Notes under the pieces: model-generated
What the model was told of the DNA's origin: nothing
Databases searched by the model: none
Seen by the model: the letters and a program-made list of their open reading frames with translations, nothing else
Part shown: positions 45,001 to 59,820 of the stretch, one piece after another
Layout of the letters: each line of letters starts with the position of its first letter
How positions within the stretch are numbered: position 1 is the first letter of the stretch
Assembly (NCBI GenBank): GCA_032622095.1
Contig: CP136067.1
Location: 1,733,851 to 1,797,850, forward strand
DNA from: Siphonodentalium dalli
Taxonomy: Eukaryota > Mollusca > Scaphopoda > Gadilida > Siphonodentaliidae
DNA: 64,000 bases
Direction: 5' to 3'
Position numbers and translations under genes: made by a program

Positions 45001-45960
45001 ATGATCTATCACTGATGGAGTATGATATCTATGAGTAGAGCTCGGGTTGAGAATCGTGGCATGATCTATCACTGATGGAGTATGATATCTATGAGTAGAG
45101 CTCGGGTAGAGAATCGTGACATGATCTATCACTGATGGAGTATGATATCTATGTATAGAGCTCGGGTAGAGAATCGTGACATGATCTATCACTGATGGAG
45201 TATGATATCTATGTATAGAGCTCGGGTAGAGAATCGTGACATGATCTATCACTGATGGAGTATGATATCTATGTGTAGAGCTCGGGTAGAGAATCGTGAC
45301 ATGATCTATCACTGATGGAGTATGATATCTATGTATAGAGCTCGGGTAGAGAATCGTGACATGATCTATCACTGATGGAGTATGATATCTATGTGTAGAG
45401 CTCGGGTAGAGAATCGTGACATGATCTATCACTGATGGAGTATGATATCTATGTATAGAGCTCGGGTAGAGAATCGTGACATGATATATCACTGATGGAG
45501 TATGATATCTATGAGTAGAGCTCGGGTTGAGAATCGTGGCATGATCTATCACTGATGGAGTATGATATCTATGAGTAGAGCTCGGGTAGAGAATCGTGAC
45601 ATGATCTATCACTGATGGAGTATGATATCTATGTATAGAGCTCGGGTAGAGAATCGTGACATGATCTATCACTGATGGAGTATGATATCTATGTATAGAG
45701 CTCGGGTAGAGAATCGTGACATGATCTATCACTGATGGAGTATGATATCTATGTGTAGAGCTCGGGTAGAGAATCGTGACATGATCTATCACTGATGGAG
45801 TATGATATCTATGTATAGAGCTCGGGTAGAGAATCGTGACATGATCTATCACTGATGGAGTATGATATCTATGTGTAGAGCTCGGGTAGAGAATCGTGAC
45901 ATGATCTATCACTGATGGAGTATGATATCTATGTATAGAGCTCGGGTAGAGAATCGTGAC
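45001..45960. repeat. 8-monomer higher-order repeat (480 bp period), two units
   Basis: Monomers with CTCGGGTTGAGAATCGTGGC mark 45001, 45481 and 45961. Between them the variant series AGTAG, TATAG, TATAG, TGTAG, TATAG, TGTAG, TATAG repeats exactly. An earlier GGGTTGAG monomer at 44641 is offset by 360 bp. Confidence 0.8.
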
Positions 45961-48900
45961 ATGATATATCACTGATGGAGTATGATATCTATGAGTAGAG
46001 CTCGGGTTGAGAATCGTGGCATGATCTATCACTGATGGAGTATGATATCTATGTATAGAGCTCGGGTAGAGAATCGTGACATGATCTATCACTGATGGAG
46101 TATGATATATATGGGTAGAGCTCGGGTAGAGAATCGTGACATGATATATCACTGATGGAGTATGATATCTATGAGTAGAGCTCGGGTAGAGAATCGTGAC
46201 ATGATCTATCACTGATGGAGTATGATATCTATGTATAGAGCTCGGGTAGAGAGTCGTGACATGATCTATCACTGATGGAGTATGATATATATGTATAGAG
46301 CTCGGGTAGAGAATCGTGACATGATCTATCACTGATGGAGTATGATATCTATGTATAGAGCTCGGGTAGAGAATCGTGACATGATATATCACTGATGGAG
46401 TATGATATCTATGTATAGAGCTCGGGTAGAGAATCGTGACATGATCTATCACTGATGGAGTATGATATATATGGGTATAGCTCGGGTTGAGAATCGTGGC
46501 ATGATCTATCACTGATGGAGTATGATATCTATGTATAGAGCTCGGGTATAGAATCGTGACATGATCTATCACTGATGGAGTATGATATCTATGTATAGAG
46601 CTCGGGTAGAGAATCGTGTCATGATCTATCACTGATGGAGTATGATATCTATGTATAGAGCTCGGGTAGAGAATCGTGACATGATCTATCACTGATGGAG
46701 TATGATATCTATGTATAGAGCTCCGGTAGAGAACCGTGACATGATATATCACTGATGGAGTATGATATCTATGTATAGAGCTCGGGTAGAGAATCGGACA
46801 TGATCTATCACTGATGGAGTATGATATCTATGGGTAGAGCTCGGGTAGAGAATCGTGACATGATCTATCACTGATGGAGTATGATATCTATGTATAGAGC
46901 TCGGGTAGAGAGTCGTGACATGATCTATCACTGATGGAGTATGATATCTATGTATAGAGCTCGGGTAGAGAATCGTGACATGATATATCACTGATAGAGT
47001 ATGATATCTATGAGTAGAGCTCGGGTAGAGAATCGTGACATGATCTATCACTGATGGAGTATGATATCTATGTATAGAGCTCGGGTAGAGAATCGTGTCA
47101 TGATCTATCACTGATAGAGTATGATATCTATGAGTAGAGCTCGGGTAGAGAATCGTGACATGATCTATCACTGATGGAGTATGATATCTATGAGTAGAGC
47201 TCGGGTAGAGAACCGTGACATGATCTATCACTGATGGAGTATGATATCTATGGGTAGAGCTCGGGTAGAGAATCGTGACATGATCTATCACTGATGGAGT
47301 ATGATATCTATGTATAGAGCTCGGGTAGAGAATCGTGACATGATCTATCACTGATGGAGTATGATATCTATGAGTAGAGCTCGGGTAGAGAATCGTGGCA
47401 TGATCTATCACTGATGGAGTATGATATCTATGTATAGAGCTCGGGTAGAGAACCGTGACATGATCTATCACTGATGGAGTATGATATCTATGTATAGAGC
47501 TCGGGTAGAGAATCGTGGCATGATATATCACTGATAGAGTATGATATCTATGTATAGAGCTCGGGTAGAGAATCGTGACATGATCTATCACTGATGGAGT
47601 ATGATATCTATGTATAGAGCTCGGGTAGAGAATCGTGACATGATCTATCACTGATGGAGTATGATATCTATGTGTAGAGCTCGGGTAGAGAACCGTGACA
47701 TGATCTATCACTGATGGAGTATGATATCTATGTATAGAGCTCGGGTATAGAATCGTGACATGATCTATCACTGATGGAGTATGATATCTATGTATAGAGC
47801 TCGGGTAGAGAATCGTGGCATGATCTATCACTGATGGAGTATGATATCTATGAGTAGAGCTCGGGTAGAGAATCGTGACATGATCTATCACTGATGGAGT
47901 ATGATATCTATGTGTAGAGCTCGGGTAGAGAATCGTGGCATGATCTATCACTGATGGAGTATGATATCTATGAGTAGAGCTCGGGTAGAGAATCGTGACA
48001 TGATCTATCACTGATGGAGTATGATATCTATGTGTAGAGCTCGGGTAGAGAATCGTGGCATGATCTATCACTGATGGAGTATGATATCTATGAGTAGAGC
48101 TCGGGTAGAGAACCGTGACATGATCTATCACTGATGGAGTATGATATCTATGTATAGAGCTCGGGTAGAGAACCGTGACATGATCTATCACTGATGGAGT
48201 ATGATATCTATGAGTAGAGCTCGGGTAGAGAATCGTGACATGATCTATCACTGATGGAGTATGATATCTATGAGTAGAGCTCGGGTAGAGAACCGTGACA
48301 TGATCTATCACTGATGGAGTATGATATCTATGGGTAGAGCTCGGGTAGAGAATCGTGACATGATATATCACTGATGGAGTATGATATCTATGAGTAGAGC
48401 TCGGGTAGAGAACCGTGACATGATCTATCACTGATGGAGTATGATATCTATGTATAGAGCTCGGGTAGAGAATCGTGACATGATCTATCACTGATGGAGT
48501 ATGATATCTATGAGTAGAGCTCGGGTAGAGAATCGTGGCATGATCTATCACTGATAGAGTATGATATCTATGTATAGAGCTCGGGTAGAGAATCGTGACA
48601 TGATCTATCACTGATGGAGTATGATATCTATGAGTAGAGCTCGGGTAGAGAACCGTGACATGATCTATCACTGATGGAGTATGATATCTATGTATAGAGC
48701 TCGGGTAGAGAATCGTGACATGATCTATCACTGATGGAGTATGATATCTATGAGTAGAGCTCGGGTAGAGAATCGTGACATGATCTATCACTGATGGAGT
48801 ATGATATCTATGTATAGAGCTCGGGTAGAGAATCGTGACATGATCTATCACTGATAGAGTATGATATCTATGTATAGAGCTCGGGTAGAGAATCGTGACA

Positions 48901-51900
48901 TGATCTATCACTGATGGAGTATGATATCTATGTATAGAGCTCGGGTAGAGAATCGTGGCATGATCTATCACTGATGGAGTATGATATCTATGTATAGAGC
49001 TCGGGTAGAGAATCGTGACATGATCTATCACTGATGGAGTATGATATCTATGTATAGAGCTCGGGTAGAGAATCGTGACATGATATATCACTGATGGAGT
49101 ATGATATCTATGAGTAGAGCTCGGGTAGAGAATCGTGACATGATATATCACTGATGGAGTATGATATCTATGTATAGAGCTCGGGTAGAGAATCGTGTCA
49201 TGATCTATCACTGATGGAGTATGATATCTATGTATAGAGCTCGGGTAGAGAATCGTGACATGATATATCACTGATGGAGTATGATATCTATGTATAGAGC
49301 TCGGGTAGAGAATCGTGACATGATCTATCACTGATGGAGTATGATATCTATGTATAGAGCTCGGGTAGAGAATCGTGACATGATCTATCACTGATAGAGT
49401 ATGATATCTATGTATAGAGCTCGGGTAGAGAACCGTGACATGATCTATCACTGATGGAGTATGATATCTATGTATAGAGCTCCTCGGGTAGAGAACCGTG
49501 ACATGATCTATCACTGATGGAGTATGATATCTATGAGTAGAGCTCGGGTAGAGAATCGTGGCATGATCTATCACTGATAGAGTATGATATCTATGTATAG
49601 AGCTCGGGTAGAGAATCGTGGCATGATCTATCACTGATGGAGTATGATATCTATGTGTAGAGCTCCTCGGGTAGAGAACCGTGACATGATATATCACTGA
49701 TGGAGTATGATATCTATGGGTAGAGCTCGGGTAGAGAATCGTGACATGTTCTATCACTGATAGAGTATGATATCTATGTATAGAGCTCGGGTAGAGAATC
49801 GTGACATGATCTATCACTGATGGAGTATGATATCCATGGGTAGAGCTCGGGTAGAGAATCGTGGCATGATCTATCACTGATGGAGTATGATATCTATGTG
49901 TAGAGCTCCTCGGGTAGAGAACCGTGACATGATATATCACTGATGGAGTATTATATCTATGAGTAGAGCTCGGGTAGAGAACCGTGACATGATCTATCAC
50001 TGATGGAGTATGATATCTATGTATAGAGCTCGGGTAGAGAATCGTGACATGATCTATCACTGATGGAGTATGATATCTATGTATAGAGCTCGGGTAGAGA
50101 ATCGTGACATGATCTATCACTGATGGAGTATGATATCTATGTATAGAGCTCGGGTAGAGAATCGTGACATGATCTATCACTGATGGAGTATGATATCTAT
50201 GTATAGAGCTCGGGTAGTGAATCGTGTCATGATCTATCACTGATGGAGTATGATATCTATGGGTAGAGCTCGGGTAGAGAATCGTGACATGATCTATCAC
50301 TGATGGAGTATGATATCTATGTATAGAGCTCGGGTAGAGAATCGTGACATGATCTATCACTGATGGAGTATGATATCTATGTATAGAGCTCGGGTAGTGA
50401 ATCGTGTCATGATCTATCACTGATGGAGTATGATATCTATGGGTAGAGCTCGGGTAGAGAATCGTGACATGATCTATCACTGATGGAGTATGATATCTAT
50501 GTATAGAGCTCGGGTAGTGAATCGTGACATGATCTGTCACTGATGGAGTATGATATCTATGTATAGAGCTCGGGTAGTGAATCGTGTCATGATCTGTCAC
50601 TGATGGAGTATGATATCTATGAGTAGAGCTCGGGTAGTGAATCGTGTCATGATCTGTCACTGATAGAGTATGATATCTATGTATAGAGCTCGGGTAGTGA
50701 ATCGTGTCATGATCTATCACTGATGGAGTATGATATCTATGGGTAGAGCTCGGGTAGAGAATCGTGTCATGATCTATCACTGATGGAGTATGATATCTAT
50801 GTATATAGCTCGGGTAGAGAATCGTGGCATGATCTATCACTGATGGAGTATGATATCTATGTATAGAGCTCGGGTAGAGAATCGTGACATGATCTATCAC
50901 TGATGGAGTATGATATCTATGAGTAGAGCTCGGGTAGAGAACCGTGACATGATCTATCACTGATGGAGTATGATATCTATGTATAGAGCTCGGGTAGAGA
51001 ATCGTGACATGATCTATCACTGATGGAGTATGATATCTATGTGTAGAGCTCGGGTAGAGAATCGTGACATGATCTATCACTGATGGAGTATGATATCTAT
51101 GTATAGAGCTCGGGTAGAGAATCGTGACATGATCTATCACTGATGGAGTATGATATCTATGTATAGAGCTCGGGTATAGAATCGTGACATGATCTATCAC
51201 TGATAGAGTATGATATCTATGTATAGAGCTCGGGTAGAGAATCGTGACATGATCTATCACTGATGGAGTATGATATCTATGTATAGAGCTCGGGTAGAGA
51301 ATCGTGACATGATCTATCACTGATGGAGTATGATATCCATGGGTAGAGCTCGGGTAGAGAATCGTGGCATGATCTATCACTGATGGAGTATGATATCTAT
51401 GTGTAGAGCTCGGGTAGAGAATCGTGACATGATCTATCACTGATGGAGTATGATATCTATGTATAGAGCTCGGGTAGAGAATCGTGACATGATCTATCAC
51501 TGATGGAGTATGATATCCATGGGTAGAGCTCGGGTAGAGAATCGTGGCATGATCTATCACTGATGGAGTATGATATCTATGTGTAGAGCTCGGGTAGAGA
51601 ATCGTGACATGATCTATCACTGATGGGGTATGATATCTATGGGTATAGCTCGGGTAGTGAATCGTGACATGATCTATCACTGATGGAGTATGATATATAT
51701 GTATAGAGCTCGGGTAGAGAATCGTGGCATGATCTATCACTGATGGAGTATGATATCTATGTATAGAGCTCGGGTATAGAATCGTGACATGATCTATCAC
51801 TGATGGAGTATGATATATATGTATAGAGCTCGGGTAGAGAATCGTGGCATGATCTATCACTGATGGAGTATGATATCTATGTATAGAGCTCGGGTAGAGA

Positions 51901-54900
51901 ACCGTGACATGATCTATCACTGATGGAGTATGATATCTATGTATAGAGCTCGGGTAGAGAATCGTGGCATGATATATCACTGATGGAGTATGATATCTAT
52001 GTATAGAGCTCGGGTAGAGAATCGTGACATGATCTATCACTGATGGAGTATGATATATATGTATAGAGCTCGGGTATAGAATCGTGACATGATCTATCAC
52101 TGATGGAGTATGATATCTATGTATAGAGCTCGGGTAGAGAATCGTGTCATGATCTATCACTGATGGAGTATGATATCTATGTATAGAGCTCGGGTAGAGA
52201 ATCGTGACATGATCTATCACTGATGGAGTATGATATCTATGTATAGAGCTCGGGTAGAGAATCGTGGCATGATCTATCACTGATGGAGTATGATATCTAT
52301 GTATAGAGCTCGGGTATAGAATCGTGACATGATCTATCACTGGTGGAGTATGATATCTATGGGTAGAGCTCGGGTAGAGAACCGTGACATGATCTATCAC
52401 TGATGGAGTATGATATCTATGTATAGAGCTCGGGTAGAGAATCGTGACATGATCTATCACTGATGGAGTATGATATCTATGTATAGAGCTCGGGTAGAGA
52501 ATCGTGACATGATCTATCACTGATGGAGTATGATATATATGTATAGAGCTCGGGTAGAGAATCGTGACATGATCTATCACTGATGGAGTATGATATCTAT
52601 GAGTAGAGCTCGGGTAGAGAATCGTGACATGATCTATCACTGATGGAGTATGATATCTATGAGTAGAGCTCGGGTAGAGAATCGTGTCATGATCTATCAC
52701 TGACGGAGTATGATATCTATGAGTGGAGCTCGGGTAGAGAATCGTGACATGATCTATCACTGATGGAGTATGATATCTATGTATAGAGCTCGGGTAGAGA
52801 ATCGTGACATGATCTATCACTGATGGAGTATGATATCTATGTATAGAGCTCGGGTAGAGAACCGTGACATGATCTATCACTGATGGAGTATGATATCTAT
52901 GAGTAGAGCTCGGGTAGAGAATCGTGACATGATCTATCACTGATGGAGTATGATATCTATGTATAGAGCTCGGGTAGAGAATCGTGACATGATCTATCAC
53001 TGATAGAGTATGATATCTATGTATAGAGCTCGGGTAGAGAATCGTGACATGATCTATCACTGATAGAGTATGATATCTATAAGTAGAGCTCGGGTAGAGA
53101 ATCGTGACATGATCTATCACTGATAGAGTATGATATCTATGTGTAGAGCTCGGGTAGAGAATCGTGACATGATCTATCACTGATGGAGTATGATATATAT
53201 GTATAGAGCTCGGGTAGAGAATCGTGACATGATCTATCACTGATGGAGTATGATATCTATGAGTAGAGCTCGGGTAGAGAATCGTGACATGATCTATCAC
53301 TGATGGAGTATGATATCTATGAGTAGAGCTCGGGTAGAGAATCGTGTCATGATCTATCACTGACGGAGTATGATATCTATGAGTGGAGCTCGGGTAGAGA
53401 ATCGTGACATGATCTATCACTGATGGAGTATGATATCTATGTATAGAGCTCGGGTAGAGAATCGTGACATGATCTATCACTGATAGAGTATGATATCTAT
53501 GTATAGAGCTCGGGTAGAGAATCGTGACATGATCTATCACTGATGGAGTATGATATCTATGTATAGAGCTCGGGTAGAGAATCGTGACATGATCTATCAC
53601 TGATAGAGTATGATATCTATGTATAGAGCTCGGGTAGAGAATCGTGACATGATCTATCACTGATGGAGTATGATATCTATGTATAGAGCTCGGGTAGAGA
53701 ATCGTGGCATGATCTATCACTGATGGAGTATGATATCTATGTATAGAGCTCGGGTAGAGAATCGTGACATGATCTATCACTGATGGAGTATGATATATAT
53801 GTGTAGAGCTCGGGTAGAGAATCGTGACATGATCTATCACTGATGGAGTATGATATCTATGAGTAGAGCTCGGGTAGAGAATCGTGGCATGATCTATCAC
53901 TGATGGAGTATGATATCTATGAGTAGAGCTCGGTTAGAGAATCGTGACATGATCTATCACTGATAGAGTATGATATCTATGAGTAGAGCTCGGGTAGAGA
54001 ATCGTGACATGATATATCACTGATAGAGTATGATATCTATGTATAGAGCTCGGGTAGAGAATCGTGGCATGATATATCACTGATGGAGTATGATATCTAT
54101 GAGTAGAGCTCGGTTAGAGAATCGTGACATGATATATCACTGATGGAGTATGATATCTATGAGTAGAGCTCGGTTAGAGAATCGTGACATGATCTATCAC
54201 TGATAGAGTATGATATCTATGTGTAGAGCTCGGGTAGAGAATCGTGACATGATCTATCACTGATGGAGTATGATATCTATGTCTAGAGCTCGGGTAGAGA
54301 ATCGTGACATGATCTATCACTGATAGAGTATGATATCTATGTATAGAGCTCGGGTATAGAATCGTGACATGATATATCACTGATGGAGTATGATATCTAT
54401 GAGTAGAGCTCGGTTAGAGAATCGTGACATGATCTATCACTGATAGAGTATGATATCTATGTGTAGAGCTCGGGTAGAGAATCGTGACATGATCTATCAC
54501 TGATGGAGTATGATATCTATGTGTAGAGCTCGGGTAGAGAATCGTGACATGATCTATCACTGATGGAGTATGATATCTATGTATAGAGCTCGGGTATAGA
54601 ATCGTGACATGATATATCACTGATAGAGTATGATATCTATGTATAGAGCTCGGGTAGAGAATCGTGACATGATCTATCACTGATGGAGTATGATATCTAT
54701 GAGTAGAGCTCGGGTAGAGAATCGTGACATGATCTATCACTGATAGAGTATGATATCTATGTATAGAGCTCGGGTAGTGAATCGTGGCATGATCTATCAC
54801 TGATAGAGTATGATATCTATGTATAGAGCTCGGGTAGAGAATCGTGACATGATCTATCACTGATGGAGTATGATATCTATGTATAGAGCTCGGGTAGAGA

Positions 54901-57900
54901 ATCGTGACATGATATATCACTGATGGAGTATGATATCTATGTATAGAGCTCGGGTAGAGGATCGTGACATGATATATCACTGATGGAGTATGATATCTAT
55001 GGGTATAGCTCGGGTAGAGAATCGTGACATGATCTATCACTGATGGAGTATGATATCTATGTATAGAGCTCGGGTAGAGAATCGTGACATGATCTATCAC
55101 TGACGGAGTATGATATCTATGTATAGAGCTCGGGTAGAGAATCGTGACATGATCTATCACTGATAGAGTATGATATCTATGAGTAGAGCTCGGGTAGAGA
55201 ATCGTGGCATGATCTATCACTGATGGAGTATGATATCTATGTATAGAGCTCGGGTAGAGAATCGTGGCATGATATATCACTGGTGGAGTATGATATATAT
55301 GTGTAGAGCTCGGGTAGAGAATCGTGACATGATCTATCACTGATGGAGTATGATATCTATGTGTAGAGCTCGGGTAGAGAATCGTGACATGATATATCAC
55401 TGATGGAGTATGATATCTATGAGTAGAGCTCGGGTAGAGAATCGTGGCATGATCTATCACTGATGGAGTATGATATCTATGTATAGAGCTCGGGTAGAGA
55501 ATCGTGACATGATCTATCACTGATGGAGTATGATATCTATGTATAGAGCTCGGGTAGAGAATCGTGACATGATCTATCACTGATGGAGTATGATATCTAT
55601 GTATAGAGCTCGGGTAGAGAATCGTGACATGATCTATCACTGATGGGGTATGATATCTATGGGTATAGCTCGGGTAGAGAATCGTGACATGATCTATCAC
55701 TGATGGAGTATGATATATATGTATAGAGCTCGGGTATAGAATCGTGACATGATATATCACTGATGGGGTATGATATCTATGGGTATAGCTCGGGTAGAGA
55801 ATCGTGACATGATATATCACTGATGGAGTATGATATCTATGTATAGAGCTCGGGTAGAGAATCGTGTCATGATATATCACTGATGGAGTATGATATCTAT
55901 GTATAGAGCTCGGGTAGAGAATCGTGTCATGATCTATCACTGATGGAGTATGATATCTATGTATAGAGCTCGGGTAGAGAATCGTGGCATGATATATCAC
56001 TGATAGAGTATGATATCTATGTATAGAGCTCGGGTAGAGAATCGTGACATGATCTATCACTGATGGAGTATGATATCTATGTATAGAGCTCGGGTAGAGA
56101 ATCGTGACATGATCTATCACTGATGGAGTATGATATCTATGAGTAGAGCTCGGGTAGAGAATCGTGACATGATATATCACTGATGGAGTATGATATCTAT
56201 GAGTAGAGCTCGGGTAGAGAATCGTGACATGATCTATCACTGATGGAGTATGATATCTATGAGTAGAGCTCGGGTAGAGAATCGTGACATGATATATCAC
56301 TGATGGAGTATGATATCTATGAGTAGAGCTCGGGTAGAGAATCGTGACATGATCTATCACTGATAGAGTATGATATCTATGTATAGAGCTCGGGTAGAGA
56401 ATCGTGACATGATCTATCACTGATAGAGTATGATATCTATGAGTAGAGCTCGGGTAGAGAATCGTGACATGATATATCACTGATGGAGTATGATATCTAT
56501 GTATAGAGCTCGGGTAGAGAATCGTGACATGATCTGTCACTGATGGAGTATGATATCTATGTATAGAGCTCGGGTAGAGAATTGTGACATGATCTATCAC
56601 TGATGGAGTATGATATCTATGTATAGAGCTCGGGTAGAGAATCGTGACATGATCTATCACTGATGGAGTATGATATCTATGTATAGAGCTCGGGTAGAGA
56701 ATCGTGGCATGATCTATCACTGATGGAGTATGATATCTATGGGTAGAGCTCGGGTAGAGAATCGTGACATGATCTATCACTGATGGAGTATGATATATAT
56801 GTATAGAGCTCGGGTAGAGAATCGTGGCATGATCTATCACTGATGGAGTATGATATCTATGGGTAGAGCTCGGGTAGAGAATCGTGACATGATCTATCAC
56901 TGATGGAGTATGATATCTATGAGTAGAGCTCGGGTAGAGAATCGTGACATGATATATCACTGATGGAGTATGATATCTATGTATAGAGCTCGGGTAGAGA
57001 ATCGTGACATGATCTATCACTGATGGAGTATGATATCTATGTATAGAGCTCGGGTAGAGAATCGTGACATGATCTATCACTGATGGGGTATGATATCTAT
57101 GTATAGAGCTCGGGTAGAGAATCGTGACATGATCTATCACTGATGGAGTATGATATCTATGAGTAGAGCTCGGGTAGAGAATCGTGGCATGATCTATCAC
57201 TGATGGAGTATGATATCTATGGGTAGAGCTCGGGTAGAGAATCGTGACATGATCTATCACTGATGGAGTATGATATCTATGTATAGAGCTCGGGTATAGA
57301 ATCGTGACATGATATATCACTGATGGGGTATGATATCTATGGGTATAGCTCGGGTAGAGAATCGTGACATGATATATCACTGATGGAGTATGATATCTAT
57401 GTATAGAGCTCGGGTAGAGAATCGTGGCATGATATATCACTGATAGAGTATGATATCTATGTATAGAGCTCGGGTAGAGAATCGTGACATGATCTATCAC
57501 TGATGGAGTATGATATCTATGTATAGAGCTCGGGTAGAGAACCGTGACATGATATATCACTGATGGAGTATGATATCTATGAGTAGAGCTCGGGTAGAGA
57601 ATCGTGACATGATCTATCACTGATGGAGTATGATATCTATGTATAGAGCTCGGGTAGAGAATCGTGGCATGATATATCACTGATAGAGTATGATATCTAT
57701 GTATAGAGCTCGGGTAGAGAATCGTGACATGATCTATCACTGATGGAGTATGATATCTATGGGTAGAGCTCGGGTAGAGAATCGTGGCATGATCTATCAC
57801 TGATGGAGTATGATATCTATGTATAGAGCTCGGGTAGAGAATCGTGACATGATCTATCACTGATGGAGTATGATATCTATGAGTAGAGCTCGGGTAGAGA

Positions 57901-58620
57901 ATCGTGACATGATCTATCACTGATAGAGTATGATATCTATGTGTAGAGCTCGGGTAGAGAACCGTGACATGATCTATCACTGATGGAGTATGATATCTAT
58001 GTGTATAGCTCGGGTAGAGAATCGTGACATGATCTATCACTGATGGAGTATGATATCTATGGGTATAGCTCGGGTAGAGAATCGTGGCATGATATATCAC
58101 TGATGGAGTATGATATCTATGGGTATAGCTCGGGTAGAGAATCGTGACATGATCTATCACTGATGGAGTATGATATCTATGTATAGAGCTCGGGTAGAGA
58201 ATCGTGGCATGATCTATCACTGATGGAGTATGATATCTATGTATAGAGCTCGGGTAGAGAATCGTGACATGATCTATCACTGATGGAGTATGATATCTAT
58301 GTATAGAGCTCGGGTAGAGAATCGTGGCATGATCTATCACTGATGGAGTATGATATCTATGTATAGAGCTCGGGTAGAGAATCGTGACATGATCTATCAC
58401 TGATGGAGTATGATATCTATGTATAGAGCTCGGGTAGAGAACCGTGACATGATCTATCACTGATGGAGTATGATATCTATGTATAGAGCTCGGGTAGAGA
58501 ATCGTGACATGATCTATCACTGATGGAGTATGATATCTATGTATAGAGCTCGGGTAGAGAATCGTGACATGATCTATCACTGATGGAGTATGATATCTAT
58601 GGGTATAGCTCGGGTAGAGA

Positions 58621-59460
58621 ATCGTGACATGATCTATCACTGATGGAGTATGATATCTATGAGTAGAGCTCGGGTAGAGTATCGTGACATGATCTATCAC
58701 TGATAGAGTATGATATCTATGTGTAGAGCTCGGGTAGAGAATCGTGGCATGATCTATCACTGATGGAGTATGATATCTATGTATAGAGCTCGGGTATAGA
58801 ATCGTGACATGATCTATCACTGATGGAGTATGATATCTATGTATAGAGCTCGGGTAGAGAATCGTGACATGATCTATCACTGATGGGGTATGATATCTAT
58901 GGGTATAGCTCGGGTAGAGAATCGTGACATGATCTATCACTGATGGAGTATGATATCTATGTATAGAGCTCGGGTAGAGAATCGTGGCATGATCTATCAC
59001 TGATGGAGTATGATATCTATGTATAGAGCTCGGGTAGAGAATCGTGTCATGATCTATCACTGATGGAGTATGATATCTATGGGTAGAGCTCGGGTAGAGT
59101 ATCGTGACATGATCTATCACTGATAGAGTATGATATCTATGTGTAGAGCTCGGGTAGAGAATCGTGGCATGATCTATCACTGATGGAGTATGATATCTAT
59201 GTATAGAGCTCGGGTATAGAATCGTGACATGATCTATCACTGATGGAGTATGATATCTATGTATAGAGCTCGGGTAGAGAATCGTGACATGATCTATCAC
59301 TGATGGGGTATGATATCTATGGGTATAGCTCGGGTAGAGAATCGTGACATGATATATCACTGATGGAGTATGATATCTATGTATAGAGCTCGGGTAGAGA
59401 ATCGTGACATGATCTATCACTGATGGAGTATGATATCTATGTATAGAGCTCGGGTAGAGA
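58621..59460. repeat. 7-monomer higher-order repeat (420 bp period)
   Basis: Monomers ending CGGGTAGAGTATCG (58621, 59041), followed by GATAGAGTATG...GTGTAGAG, a GTGGC monomer with CGGGTATAGA, and the linked GATGGGGTATG...GGGTATAG monomer (58861, 59281), recur at 420 bp. Confidence 0.7.
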
Positions 59461-59820
59461 ATCGTGGCATGATATATCACTGATGGAGTATGATATCTAT
59501 GTATAGAGCTCGGGTAGAGAATCGTGACATGATCTATCACTGATGGGGTATGATATCTATGGGTATAGCTCGGGTAGAGAATCGTGACATGATCTATCAC
59601 TGATGGAGTATGATATCTATGTATAGAGCTCGGGTAGAGAATCGTGGCATGATCTATCACTGATGGAGTATGATATCTATGTATAGAGCTCGGGTAGAGA
59701 ATCGTGACATGATATATCACTGATGGAGTATGATATCTATGTATAGAGCTCGGGTAGAGAATCGTGTCATGATCTATCACTGATGGAGTATGATATCTAT
59801 GTATAGAGCTCGGGTAGAGA

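Noticed and set aside
39325-46752. 2,475-codon open frame as a giant repetitive protein gene
   Set aside because: It is an open frame of a satellite whose 60 bp period is divisible by three; variants are mostly non-synonymous, and there is no start, signal or splice context.
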